A DNA stretch of 64,000 nucleotides from Ophiobolus disseminans (GCA_010093685.1 MU006217.1:1657644-1721643), one strand, 5' to 3'; shown: positions 22,601 through 33,224, counted from the first letter of the stretch. Numbers and translations are program-made. Notes: generated by a model from the letters alone, not told the origin.

Positions 22601-24114
22601 TTAGTCCTCACAAGTCGGCTGGTCCCAGTTCACCTTACATGGGAGCCACCCTTCGACTACCGCCCATTCGAACATGCTAGGGATATGCTTGGCTGGATTA
22701 TGATCCATAACCAGCAGTATCTTGACTCGCAAACGGAGCAGCCTGCCCGATCGTACCACGTCTAGCAGCGACGAGATCGGGGCATCCAGCGCGCCCACCT
22801 TGCAATCAGGGTTGCTGCTCCAGCAGCATTGGTCGAGGCGATCTAAGATGAGAGTCATCTGGCTGCCTTCAGCGAAGCATGCCATTAAGTCGCATAGAGT
22901 TTTCGTCATCTCCTCGAAAGCGACATTCTGATCAACGTGGGTCCAGAGAGGTGAATTTAGCGCCTCGGCGATCTCCTCGCGCTGCGACCGCAGGCCCGAA
23001 GGATGTTGTTCTGCAAGCTGATAGATCAGGCTCTTGATGATATCTGGGAAGTTGCGGCGGTTGCGCTTGGTAACCGTGTAGCTGGTTTGGCAGAAAGCCG
23101 CGAGGACATGGCCTGTATGCCGCATATTCTCAGCTGTCCATACCGAAGCATACGACAACCACTTGAGCGGGATCGAGGTATCGTCGACGAAATTGCTCCC
23201 AGCTAATACCCGCATGGTAGAGCCCTCGCAATTCATCCAAGTGGAAAATGTATCGTCTCGTTCCAAGTGTATAGGTGACATCTGCTGCGGGACTCCGCGT
23301 CTCCTCCGTCCGTGGTTCGAAAACTCCTCCTTAAGCACTGAACTCACAGTCTTTACGACGACTGCGAGAGGTATCACCTTGGCGGCCTTCAGATGCAGCT
23401 GACTTTTGACGTCCGATAGGAACCTGTTTTTCTCTTTCAAATTCGCATCCTGTCTCAATCTGGACTGATTCTCTTGGACACGAACGTTCGTGTCTAGTCC
23501 CGTAGCCTGGATGTCCTTGTTTGTCAGTTGCATCTCTTTGAGTCGACTGTTCATGTCCTCTAGGTCTGTCGTGGCGCGGTGCAATTTCTCAAGAAGGACG
23601 ATCTCGACCTCTTTACGGATTTCTGCAAGCTTTATCCGAAGCTGTGGTACGGTCTTCGTTTTCGACTCGCTTGGGAGAATTGCGTGTCTCACTCTTTCTA
23701 GTGGGTGCTTGGTGAAGTACAGTATGATTTCGCGACGAAATTTGATCGTTAAGTCAAATACCTCCACGATGAGTATCTGCATCTGTTGGTTGGGTTGGAG
23801 GTGCTGGAGTATGTTGAGCCGCGGAAATGCGCATCCCAATTCCTCTAGGACCTCTTCGATCGCCTCCTCGCGTCGCTTTTCATGACAGCAACTGTGGCAA
23901 GCAACACAATGGTACCGTATGCAAGCCCGCCGAACTGCTGATCTGCGCTTTTAACGATTTCTGCTACCCTGGCGAAGCTTTGCAGAAAATCACTGATAGC
24001 ACAAACAAACTTCTGAAACCCGGCACGAGATTGACGCTCCCCTCCGGACTTGCGATCTAACTTCCACTTTTTGGCTGCCTCACTTGCAGAATACAGCTCA
24101 TGCTGCGCTGACAC
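22601..24114 (-). pseudogene. frameshifted, degenerate NLR-like gene with DUF7708-type domain
   Basis: The upstream block (24114 to about 23880) reads RVAEIVKSADQQFGGLAYG then LLATVAV, the core of the DUF7708-type N-terminal domain of fungal STAND/NLR-like proteins. The expected next stretch, REEAIEEVLEELGCAFPRLN, is present but one frame away, with the shift inside about 23876..23884 at GAAAAGC. The long second block (412 codons) contains a coiled region and then a NACHT/STAND-like region with VLAAFCQTSYT, IIKSLIYQLAEQHPSGL and a Walker-B-like TLILDRLDQCC. The expected P-loop is replaced by VLAGSNFVDDTSIP without G-x4-GK-S/T. The protein is short at the N-terminus and has no ankyrin, WD or TPR repeats. 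N-terminal loss, frameshift and lost P-loop together indicate a pseudogene; a sequencing error could explain the frameshift alone. Confidence 0.7.
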
Positions 24115-24163
24115 ACACTTTGGAGTTGATTGCGTCCCTCCTTAAGTTCAAGGGATCTATGTC

Positions 24164-24740
24164 TCACGTCTTGATGATATTTACCATCCCAGCGACGCCG
24201 ACAAAGACCGGCATTGCCACCCTTCCGAAGTTTCTGAATTGCCACTTCGCCAATAGCTCTTTCAATTCTTTCTTGACCTCCCCTTCCTCCTTTGCACCCT
24301 TTTCCAACTCTTCTCCGATCTCTGCGACCCGATCATTGATCGGGAAGATGAGGTATATCTCGTAGGGCGCAATGGTGATCAGCGTGCAAAACAAGACAGC
24401 CCAATTCCTCCATTTCTCTGCCTCTGCCGGATCAGGAAGACGAGATGTCAGGATAGTCGTCAATAGCAGAAATGCACCCAAGGCGCGCGAGGATGGCAGG
24501 AGGTATTGTCCGCCCCACACGAATGTTTGTTTGAACTGCTTGGTAAGCAGCTTCGGTGGCAGGCGAGCCGTGAGAGGCACCACCCAGAGCGAAAGGCAGG
24601 ACGAAAGACCTTAGTAACACATTAGGTCATGTTGAAGGGAGTTTGTAGCCGGATTTCAGCGTACCGCCGATGAAGATGAGACTGGTCACCACCGTGACCT
24701 GAAGTGCTTGTACAAGCGTCGTGAAGGTGCTGGAATCCAT
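24164..24740 (-). CDS. DUF1772 protein, anthrone-oxygenase-like, 173 aa
   Basis: Exons 24740..24665 and 24609..24164; the 55 nt intron (GTACGC ... CTAAG) joins FIGG to LSSCLSLWVVPLT in phase 1. Predicted membrane helices include the N-terminal VTVVTSLIFIGG, an LPSSRALGAFLLLTTILTS segment, NWAVLFCTLITIAPYEIYLIF and the C-terminal FGRVAMPVFVGVAG. The layout fits DUF1772, the family of fungal anthrone oxygenases that act on anthrone or noranthrone intermediates of aromatic polyketide pathways. The Glu/Lys-rich loop before the last helix is typical. It sits head to head with the AvfA-like gene, which supports a role in secondary metabolism. Specific substrate unknown. Confidence 0.78.
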
Positions 24741-25339
24741 CGTCGAGTGGGAAGGAGATATATGAGTCAAGTTTGATGTGTCTAAAGGATTGATGAGACC
24801 TTGGCTCGGAACTTTTAGGTGTGTATATCCGTCTTCATCTTTGGATGTAATAGAGTGAAGTGCGGCCGTCTCTCCGAGGTTGTTAACCGGTGGACGTCGG
24901 ATGACGTATTTCATCCAACCTTCGAATTCTGCCCATCTGATGCATCATCACCTACATATAACGCTTCACACAAGGACTAAACCTCATGCGGACTAAATTT
25001 TCGACACGTGGGGAGAAATCGGTATTACCAGACGCCGTCCTGAGTTGTGTTGAGTGCAAGGTCGGGCGCAATCGTGTGAAGCACCGACATGGCGATCTCT
25101 GGTAGCGCATTCCGCCGTGACATCGCGCACCTCGAGCCGTTCGATCGCTTTCCTCGGCCACCGGTCCCACATACAAATCAATCAGCCTAGAGACAAACCA
25201 GATGGGTGCGCATATTATGATGGCTTTTAGTCATTCGAGTAATAACCTCGTCGTGTTGTTATGATGGACGAACAAGTATTTGAAGACCTCCATGGCTCTG
25301 GGATCGTGGACCATCTCGTTCGCTCGCAGTCTGGAGATA
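24741..25339. promoter_or_regulatory. divergent promoter, DUF1772 gene and AvfA-like gene
   Basis: About 600 bp between the two start codons. The head-to-head layout is common for co-regulated members of fungal secondary-metabolite clusters. I could not identify a specific regulator site with confidence. Confidence 0.45.
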
Positions 25340-26110
25340 ATGTCCCCATACGCCATCCTAGGAGCAACAGGCAGTACAGGATCCAGCATCCTACGACTCC
25401 TCAGCGCGACGCCGGAAAACCGCATCAATGTCCTCGTACGCTCCAAGTCGAAACTTAAAAAGGTCGCTCCATCCTCAGTCGACAATTCCAACATCGAGGT
25501 CTTCGAGGGTAGCATCTCCGACATCGACACCCTGTCGCGATGCATCGCCGGCACAAGAGCAGTTTTCCTAACCGTAGCTGTTGTCGACAACCAACCCGGA
25601 TGCACCATCGCGCAGGATACTGCACATGTTGTTGTAGACGCCCTGAATTTGCTCAAGAAAGGCGACCAAACCTTTAAACCACCACGCTTAATCGTCCTCA
25701 GCTCAAGTAGTGTTGACGACAAATTCTGGGACGATACGCCCGCCATCGTTCACAACACAATCTGGAATTGCATGTCGAACATCTACACCGACCTCGCCAA
25801 AGCAGAGAAATACCTACGCGCACAAGAAGACTGGCTTAGCTGCACGTTCGTCATGCCGGGCGGTATCACAAAAGATGTGCAGAGGGGACATGAACTGTGT
25901 ACGACGAGGCAGCAGACGTTTGTTAGCTTTTTGGATGTCGCTGCTGCGATGATTGAAGTTGCGGATGAGGAAGGAGATAGATGGGATGGTCAGAATGTTA
26001 GTCTCGTGTTGAAGGGCGGACAGAAGGCGAAAATGGAGTGGTGGGCGCCTGTGGTGTTAGGGAAGGGCTTAATATTGCACTTCTTTCCTTGGATGTACGC
26101 TTACGTTTGA
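25340..26110 (+). CDS. AvfA-like NAD(P)-binding oxidoreductase, 256 aa
   Basis: Start chosen at the Met directly before the Rossmann nucleotide motif (YAILGATGSTGSS, G-x2-G-x2-G type); the frame extends upstream to 25280 without family features. It continues with NVLVRSKSKLKK, VFEGSISDIDTL, AVFLTVAVVDNQPGC, IAQDTAHVVVDAL, RLIVLSSSSV and TFVSFLDVAAAMIEVAD. This order is that of atypical short-chain dehydrogenases of the NmrA/averufin-oxidase (AvfA/StcO) group, involved in oxidative ring rearrangements in anthraquinone-derived pathways. The family also includes uncharacterised housekeeping members. No polyketide synthase lies in the window, so the pathway is unknown. Confidence 0.78.
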   Translation: MSPYAILGATGSTGSSILRLLSATPENRINVLVRSKSKLKKVAPSSVDNSNIEVFEGSISDIDTLSRCIAGTRAVFLTVAVVDNQPGCTIAQDTAHVVVDALNLLKKGDQTFKPPRLIVLSSSSVDDKFWDDTPAIVHNTIWNCMSNIYTDLAKAEKYLRAQEDWLSCTFVMPGGITKDVQRGHELCTTRQQTFVSFLDVAAAMIEVADEEGDRWDGQNVSLVLKGGQKAKMEWWAPVVLGKGLILHFFPWMYAYV

Positions 26111-26296
26111 CATTTGGTTTTGCTTGGAAATCACGACTGCAAACGAAGACGTAGAGGATGGAATGGATGGTGGATTGAATACTACGGTCCGCGATGTTGG
26201 ATGGTGGACACGCAGCCAAAGAGCCTTGCGGCAGAAGTATATACAATCTTCAACTCTAAGCCTGCAGTACATCGAGCGTCATTTCTCCATGTACTT

Positions 26297-26699
26297 CTAG
26301 CAAGTAACTGAAATACCCTTAATAGGAGGACCCAGCGCATAGCAATCGTAGCTCGTCACGTTGGCGAACTGAGCCGTATCTTTGCACAGGCTGTCCCTCC
26401 AAATCGCAACTACAAGGCCTGTCAGCTCCGTTTCGCTTCATCTAATTGAAGCGATACTTACCCTTGCATCCAGCATTGGCGTAGTTGAGCTTCAAGCTAG
26501 CCTGGCAAGCGCCTTCGATGGCATTGCAGCCAGCGTAGAGGTCGCCGGAACCGGCCTTGTTGCACACGGTGCCGGTGCAACCGCCGCCAGTGTAGCGGTC
26601 AACGGAAGCCACTGAGGCAACTTGACGGAGTTCGAAGTCGCTGGAGGGAGCGGCGGCGACCATCCCGAGGGCGGCGATGAGGAGAGTAAGGGCATACAT
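26297..26699 (-). CDS. small secreted cysteine-rich protein, 116 aa, 8 Cys
   Basis: Exons 26699..26462 and 26409..26297, with a 52 nt intron (GTAAGT ... TGTAG) that joins GCKG to VAIWRDSLC in frame. The N-terminus (MYALTLLIAALGMVAAAPSS) is a clear signal peptide. The mature part of about 99 residues has eight Cys spread evenly (GGCTG, TVCNK, YAGCN, GACQ, AGCKG, SLCKD, YDCYA, C-terminal TC), so four disulfides are likely. One N-glycosylation site (NVT). It ends in Cys at the stop codon. No family recognised; size, secretion signal and Cys content make it an effector or surface-protein candidate. Confidence 0.78.
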
Positions 26700-28525
26700 A
26701 TTGAGTGATGGATGAAGTTCTGAAGTTTGGGCAAAAGAGAGGAGTGTATTGTTGTAGTGAGGTTGAAAGCGGATGATACAGTTACAGTGGGGGATCATAG
26801 CCATTCTTATAGTTCTTCGTCTTTTCTCAGAGGGTTAGTCTTTGATGTCGTTGCCCTGCCTTCTCACCGGCTGGTCGCCATCGCTCATCGACCCAGCGGG
26901 ACCACGGCGCGAGGTTCCTCACCATCATGGTGATGATGTTGGTTCACCGAGCGGTCGAGCGTGCGTTGTTGAGCTTCTGCCAACCGAACTTGCCCACGAA
27001 CGGGCCCGTGATTTTAGGTGGTCGCCAATGGTAGGCGTCAAGCGCCTCCAAAGTGTTTGGTGGCTTTCTGTGTACGGGGTCATCTCTTGATGAAAGTGGG
27101 ACATGTTCGTACGTGAAGTTGAGTGGCTTAGAATAGCGCGTACGGTTGTCAACATTAGTGGCACAGCTGAGTGTTGGCGGTTCTAGCGTATGCAGATGCG
27201 TGAGCAGAGGCGAAGGCACGGAAAGAACCGTGGGCTATAATAGCGAGTGTTATAGTGAAGCCTCATGGTACCTCTTTGGGTTCGGTACCTTTTTGGGTTC
27301 ATGAACTTTCCAGTTAAGTTCTAACTTAGACGTTAGTTACCGGTGTACTTACATTATATAAAAGTAGGCCCAAATAACCTGTGACGGTGTTCTTGTAGCT
27401 TTTAGTGTGAGAGAAATATGCCTGGTACATATCTCGCCACCGGGTTCGACCGCAACCAGCAAATGCCCGATCGCTTACACAACAGCTTTAGCTTCCGATC
27501 GTGTATGTGCGCTTGTTGTTCTGCGGTGTACCCGCTTAGCTGATTTTGACACAGGCCTCTCCGTAAGCTGATCATCATCTCTTCGTATTCTTCGACGCAC
27601 ACACTAATGCTGCGATGTATGAAAGGAGCGCTGTATTTGATCCTGCGTGATGGAGGACACGCTTACCGACGGCCAGAGCTAATGTTGTAGCGTAGAGAGA
27701 TGACCAGATGCGCTTGCAAGCTTGGAATGTTGGCAGCTGCAGGTATGTGTTGGCTACTTCTCCGTGTATGTAGTGTACCTGCTTCCGATCTCACCCTGCT
27801 TCTAGTCGATGCACAATTTGTGATTAGGTACCACAGCTTTCATGGGTAGACAAATGCACCCGGCGAGCTGATGTAGTTCCCCGAGCAGCTTCATCTGGTG
27901 ACTCTGAAATGCCTTTGGAACGATAGTGCTGCTGGTAGACGTCAGCCCAAGCCTTGAAAGGTTCACTAGTCGCGGCCCGCCCCTACTGCACGGTCAGCCG
28001 TAGTCCGCCGTTTCCGCGAACGGCAGGATCACATAGTGAACCTTACTAGTTCTCGTAGCTGACCTACGTCTCCACATACGCCCAATGAGGATCCATCTCG
28101 TTTGCGCAAAACACAAGCTCCATACACACTGCAATGTGTGTGTGGGACATGTCGATTATGCATACTGTGCCAGCGAGTACTTTTATCTAGATGGTTCATG
28201 CGAGTGAAATGATAGGAATGAAGCTGCTGATTGAGTCGCGGTAAAGCATGGTTGCTTACCGGGTAAAACCCCTGCTCGCATGACCGTTCCGCTTCTGGAT
28301 CTCGTTGAGACGCAACTTGATATGCAAGACTGTTGCAGGTGTGATTCGAAGTGCAGAGCTCTTAGAATTCTCGGCTACTTTCTCAATTAGTGTTGAGGGC
28401 TGAGAATCTTAAAACAATCTTTGTGCTGTACATCGGACGAGGTGCGTTCAAAGAATGTATATAGCGAACTACAAACACTTACAACCGATAGCTAGATAAA
28501 TATTAAGCGGAAGTAATGTACGACT
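26700..28525. other. gene-free region with a short tandem repeat
   Basis: 1.8 kb of relatively AT-rich sequence without a supported gene. Small frames (26842..27090, 26944..27219, 27402..27602) show nothing recognisable. A 17 bp tandem duplication lies at 27267..27300. Confidence 0.5.
27267..27300. repeat. tandem 17 bp repeat, two copies
   Basis: GGTACCTCTTTGGGTTC is followed immediately by GGTACCTTTTTGGGTTC, differing at one position. Function unknown. Confidence 0.9.
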
Positions 28526-29842
28526 CTATTGTCTTGACATTGACAACGACACTTCACTCTTCTCCAAATCAAACGCAGTATACATCCCTTCCATGAAAGC
28601 GGAACCCAGCACCACCCATTCGTCATCGGCTTGAGGTAAGGAGGCGAACGGGAGCACACAGCGCATCCCTTTTTCAACATCTAGGACCTCTGTCAAGTAG
28701 TCCCACGGCGTCAACACGATCACTGCGTTCTTGCCGAACGAGAACATAATGTTCGGTAGATCGTCCCGCATCGAACAGTCCAGGTCCGCAAGCGCATCGT
28801 CTAATCCTACATTTGGGTGTAGATGAGTTTGAATTTCAGTAAACAGTGGGCCCGGGAACGAGATGTAACTGAAAGAGTTGGTGAAGACAGCTTTGTATGT
28901 GGACGTTTTCTTGCCACCGGGGTTGTTTCGGAGAGAAGACTGGATGGCTACAGATTGCAGCTCAACGGTGTATCCACTGGAGATGTAGTACGATAGTTGG
29001 CTAAGATCCTCAGGAGCTGTGGCTTCGATTAGAGGAAGGGTGACCGCACTTTGTACCAGGAAACCCGAGGGAGAGTACCCCAATGCCAGCTCGCCGCTTT
29101 CGTTATCACGACGGGGAAGCCTAAGCGAAAACACGGGGCGGCTGAGCACCTTCTGATCCAGCATACTCCGCAGGGCGCTCTTTGTACTAGCGTTCGATGC
29201 TGGAGTGCGACTTTGAAGCCGTGCAAGACCCAGTGCGCTATCCAGGGGCGCTGCATTCCAGTACATGGATCGCCACAAGGTCACCTCCTCGAATTGCTGG
29301 TCAACAATCTCTAGACCGCCAACTCGCAGAACATCTTGCGACAAATAGCCTAATGTCGAGAGGCCTCCATACGCGAGACTAGTGACAGTCTTGTTTGGAC
29401 GGTAAGTAGTGGAGAGCGATGAGTTGTACGTGTTCTGCCCTCGGCATCCACTGACAAGGTCTTGCAGACACTCGACAGATGGGACAAACGTGTCTGACCA
29501 GCTCAGATCGATGGATGCCCTGAAAGGCTGCGGCGGGGTACCGATGGCTATCGAGCCGGTGTAAAGGATGTGGTAAAAGGTTGACTGCCCATCATGGCGA
29601 CTCAGCGGATGCTGATGCCCCACCTGCGGCAAAGTTAGCTGTGAGCCATAGACAGAACCCTTTGATAAATGTGACACACAGACCACGAATCTTTGGAAGG
29701 CGCCAACATGTTCGTTATACAGTTTGAAATCGTCAAATTTGAAGCGAACGGTTGTGCGCTTGATCGGTATCGTCGCCGTGGCGCCGCTGCACACAGAAAG
29801 AAGGGCGGAGAACAGTACGAGATAAACCTCGCTGATCATCAT
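28526..29842 (-). CDS. secreted aspartic-peptidase-like protein with damaged active site
   Basis: Single frame of 438 codons from the Met-Met at 29842; a signal peptide (YLVLFSALLSVCSGATA) follows. The pepsin fold of family A1 is recognisable: YTGSIAIGTPPQPFRASID, SSLSTTYRPN, SALGLARLQS, and WVVLGSAFMEGMYTAFDLEKSEVSLS near the end. The first catalytic motif D-T-G is D112-L-S, and the second is T-N-S (AVFTNSFSYISFP), so the second catalytic Asp is missing. The protein should therefore be inactive as a protease. A 45 nt in-frame stretch near residues 53-67 (GTCTGT ... CACAG) could be a retained intron. A role in binding or as an extracellular decoy is possible but not shown. Confidence 0.8.
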   Translation of the reverse strand: MMISEVYLVLFSALLSVCSGATATIPIKRTTVRFKFDDFKLYNEHVGAFQRFVVCVSHLSKGSVYGSQLTLPQVGHQHPLSRHDGQSTFYHILYTGSIAIGTPPQPFRASIDLSWSDTFVPSVECLQDLVSGCRGQNTYNSSLSTTYRPNKTVTSLAYGGLSTLGYLSQDVLRVGGLEIVDQQFEEVTLWRSMYWNAAPLDSALGLARLQSRTPASNASTKSALRSMLDQKVLSRPVFSLRLPRRDNESGELALGYSPSGFLVQSAVTLPLIEATAPEDLSQLSYYISSGYTVELQSVAIQSSLRNNPGGKKTSTYKAVFTNSFSYISFPGPLFTEIQTHLHPNVGLDDALADLDCSMRDDLPNIMFSFGKNAVIVLTPWDYLTEVLDVEKGMRCVLPFASLPQADDEWVVLGSAFMEGMYTAFDLEKSEVSLSMSRQ

Positions 29843-30701
29843 CTTTAGATTGTGAGCTCGAGGTTTGTAACTTGGAGGCGTTATGATAATCTGCACAGGG
29901 CATGCGTCCAAGGGACCCTCGTGATGAGGATTGCGAGATGTTCGCCAAACGCCCAGGTGTGGAGGCGGATGTAGGCATGAGCTTCGTCTTTAGGATAGGA
30001 CTCGTGGATGGATATCTGCTAGCAACCTACATGTACTGCTTTTGTCAGCTTTGGCCCATCTAAATAAGTGTGGTGGTTTTGCGATGGCAAGTCTGCAGGT
30101 GGACGGCGCCTACCCGCCACCTGGGTGCGCAGTCAGCCTGGGGCCAAATGTGCCACCATGCACGTATCCAACACTTTGCTGTGCCTTCACCCTGCGTTGT
30201 GGCGGCTGGACAGTACTATTAATGCATCAACCCAATGCTTGAGTTTGAGTTCAATGCTGATACCCCTAGGGACAAATGAAGCTGGAAATTCGATGCCTCA
30301 TCGGGCACATCACGTCATTGTTCGATGCAAGCGCGCACAACGTTCGCGTCGCGTCAATCACTTCACCTCCGCATCACCTGCCACCACACGCGTTTTTTCC
30401 GTTTGCGAACCTTATCTTGATGCCCGTCTTCTACGGAAATGCCGATCTTTCGCCTGAGCTGAAATGCCATCCACACGATGGACTCCGTCACGGGTTTCGT
30501 GTTTCAGGTGATCCTTTCAAGCGACTGTGCCGCGGCATTGACCTGAACTGCGCGTTTACAGCGAGGCTGTGGCAGTGTGCTAATATGTTTGTTGCCTGGC
30601 TGATAGGGAAGGAATGCCTCTGAGTCTCGCAAAGATTTCTCTCGCTCATAAGACCTCCCTCTCTACGAATCGATCCGAATCGGACCATCTTCATTATCAT
30701 C
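29843..30701. other. divergent intergenic region
   Basis: 860 bp between the start codons of the aspartic-peptidase-like gene and the four-helix membrane protein gene. Frames of 115-129 codons on the plus strand lack motifs. Confidence 0.5.
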
Positions 30702-31439
30702 ATGCGCAAACCTAGCGATTGCGGCCGCGTGATTCTCCTCTTGATTCCTTCTCTCTTCATCCTCTTTCCACTCGGCATCATAGCTTTTACCCTCGATCGC
30801 CTTTCCGAAGACATCGTTGTCGATAAGATACGTAGCGGCGATCGCTTAAGCGACTTCTACGGTGTATCTTTCAACGAAGGACCTACGGCTGCAATTCTAG
30901 GCATATGCGTTTTGATAGATATCGTCAGCGCCATAGCAATATTTGGCATATGGGAGCTGCGGAGAATTGAAGGCACATCGAGGCATCAAAGAGTGTGGGC
31001 TTGGATTATACTCATCAGCAGCGCGTCTATGGCGGGTGCAAGCGCAGCTGTGTTCAGCTACACGACTTCAGTACAGAGCAACGATGCAAGGGTACTCGAG
31101 AATACGGCCGCGGGTGATCTCACAAGGGAGACATGGGCATGCAAGTACTCTGACCAAACCTGGGGCAGAGAAGCCTGTGGACTGGCGAGGGCAACTCGAT
31201 ATCTACTCATACCTATGGCTGTCGCATCGGCTCTAGTTCTTGTCAGCCTCTACATTCTCCTATGCGATAGAGGTGGCCTGAGGTGGCTCTTTGGAGGCAA
31301 GGGACGTTCCGCTGGACTCGAAAATGATCGCGAACTGGGGCATGCAAAGCCCGACGGACCATCCACTCAAATGCAACATTCTGGGGTGTCGCAGCCAGCA
31401 CAAAATCAGCCGCAGCCGTTATATCAGCTCCCTGCATAG
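30702..31439 (+). CDS. four-helix membrane protein, 245 aa
   Basis: Single exon. Four hydrophobic segments are clear: VILLLIPSLFILFPLGIIAF (about 10-29), AAILGICVLIDIVSAIAIFG (about 63-82), VWAWIILISSASMAGASAAVF (about 98-118) and YLLIPMAVASALVLVSLYIL (about 166-185). The loop before the last helix carries two Cys in TWACKYSDQTWGREAC, a pattern seen in fungal four-span proteins of unknown role. The C-terminal tail is soluble and Gln/Pro-rich. Function unknown. Confidence 0.75.
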   Translation: MRKPSDCGRVILLLIPSLFILFPLGIIAFTLDRLSEDIVVDKIRSGDRLSDFYGVSFNEGPTAAILGICVLIDIVSAIAIFGIWELRRIEGTSRHQRVWAWIILISSASMAGASAAVFSYTTSVQSNDARVLENTAAGDLTRETWACKYSDQTWGREACGLARATRYLLIPMAVASALVLVSLYILLCDRGGLRWLFGGKGRSAGLENDRELGHAKPDGPSTQMQHSGVSQPAQNQPQPLYQLPA

Positions 31440-32357
31440 TAGCCACCCCAACCAAGCTCGAGCGACCAGACCGAAGCCTGGAAAGCACATATGTTCTGAT
31501 GGGGCAGTCGTGATCCAATATACCCAGCTATTCCAACGTCAAATCTTACGGTACCATGTTACGCTTGTACGTAGCGGATTTGTCTCGAATCTTTCCAAAT
31601 ATGTTCTCTTCCGCTCTCCTAAAAGGCACACCTGTTAGTACTAGAAGGCTCCCAAAAGTTAAGGTGTTATCTTGTAAGCTATCGCAATTCTAACAATACC
31701 ATCTCCACATGCTGCGGTATGGCGGCCTTTTACACATACTACACATCATAGAACTTACTTCGTCCACGTTTTCACATTCCTTCCTTTGCAACCTCTTCAT
31801 ACCCCAGGGTCTTAGGTATCTACAAGAACATAAACTTGTGCGAACCTCAAAGCCCCCGTCCAAGTCGCCCAATCTTGTGGCCTTCGTGTTTGAACAATGC
31901 ATGTGGCGGTATTTACTTCATTTCCAAACGGCAAACACTCGCGCAACAATGCTACATTGTGTACGCAACGTGTGCCACATTGGAAAGTCGAGTGGTTTCG
32001 GAGGCATCGAATCAAGGTGGATGATGAGTCTTCAACCGTGGACAGGAGAGGTACCTCTTCAACGAAGCTTGATGATAGCTAATGCGAGGGCGTAGTCTGC
32101 AGTTTTTCTATCGCTCGTTCACTCTGCGTCCATTAGCGTGCGTCATATCTTGGCTTCAACATTCTCAACATCGAAATGGCCACTTGAACATGTTGCACTA
32201 GAAGTTGAGTCCAGTGCACTCCCGCAACCTTGGCCGCCGAGGGCGATAATGCAGTGCTTCGATGCTTTCTAACTTATAGTGTTGCAAGGATCGTGCCCAC
32301 TCTACTATCGTATTCGCTCGCCGGGCACAAGGTCACGTCTAATTTCATCTCGCTGCC
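31440..32357. other. intergenic, nothing recognised
   Basis: Short frames up to about 128 codons (31709..32095) have no motif and overlap frames on the other strand. Confidence 0.45.
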
Positions 32358-32657
32358 ATGAGCAATGGCTTCAATCCCAAGTTCGTCGATGATCCACGCT
32401 CAGTCCTAGACTATGCGGCCCGACGAGCTGAGTCGGAACGAAGGCCCTTCGGCGTCCTCATATCTCTCCCTTTCTCTCCCAGCGTGTTTACCAAGATTTT
32501 CAAGACATAGCCAATTACACCAAAGCTACGGGTGTAGCCCAGGGACGAAGTCATTGTTTACAACGACATCGCTAGTTACTCAGAATATAGCGAACATGCG
32601 ATTCTGTGCTTGACCTCCGCTGCGCCATGCGCAGATTTCGATGTTCTAGGACACTAA
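32358..32657 (+). CDS. possible small protein, 81 aa, two exons
   Basis: Exon 1 32358..32483 encodes MSNGFNPKFVDDPRSVLDYA, then AARRAESERRPFGVLISLPF. A possible 54 nt intron (donor GTGTTT, acceptor TGTAG) leads to exon 2 at 32538..32657, encoding DEVIVYNDIASYSEYSEHAI and CLTSAAPCADFDVLGH. The frame stays open past this stop for about 45 more codons (LASQRWILLQML onward), so the stop may be a lesion or another intron may exist. The donor is weak. It may be a young, broken or mis-spliced gene; no family recognised. Confidence 0.3.
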
Positions 32658-33224
32658 TTAGCCTCGCAGCGCTGGATATTATTGCAAATGCTCATACATG
32701 ATCAACACCCTTTTGCTTCCGTGATCCTACAGATCAGGCAAACCACGGCTATCCAGGACCCAGCCTACTTAGGATGCCTTTTACTGTACCTTCAGTAAGG
32801 GGTGAATCAAAGCATGAATGAGGAACAATAGTTCACTTGGCCGTTGAAATCACGTTGTGGCAAGGTACGCTTCAAGATACTGTGAATACAATATGTCAGC
32901 ACGGCACCTTAGTTCACACAGTACATGTGAACTGCATCCTCATGTGACCCTTAGTCACATGATTACTCATCTGGTTGTGTATATAATCGCTCTCCATAGC
33001 TCTTTCAATACAACAACCTTCTCCCTCTTTTCTGCCTTGTCTCTCACATCCGACACAATATCTTGTACCTACAATCACGCAAAAGCGGGCTATTGTCCTC
33101 GCGCTATATTTCTTCAACGACTATTTGCTTCTAGGTCATTACAGCGATTACCACATCAAACTCTCATCTACCCTTTCATTGCGCGAAATCGACCTCCCAC
33201 GGACCCGGATATCTTTGATATACT
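32658..33224. other. intergenic, nothing further recognised
   Basis: Contains the open extension after the stop at 32657 and the presumed promoter of the gene at 33225. Confidence 0.4.

Noticed and set aside
27446..27460. GGTTCGA-containing stretch resembling a tRNA B box
   Set aside because: The following bases do not fit the B-box consensus and no A box or cloverleaf can be drawn.
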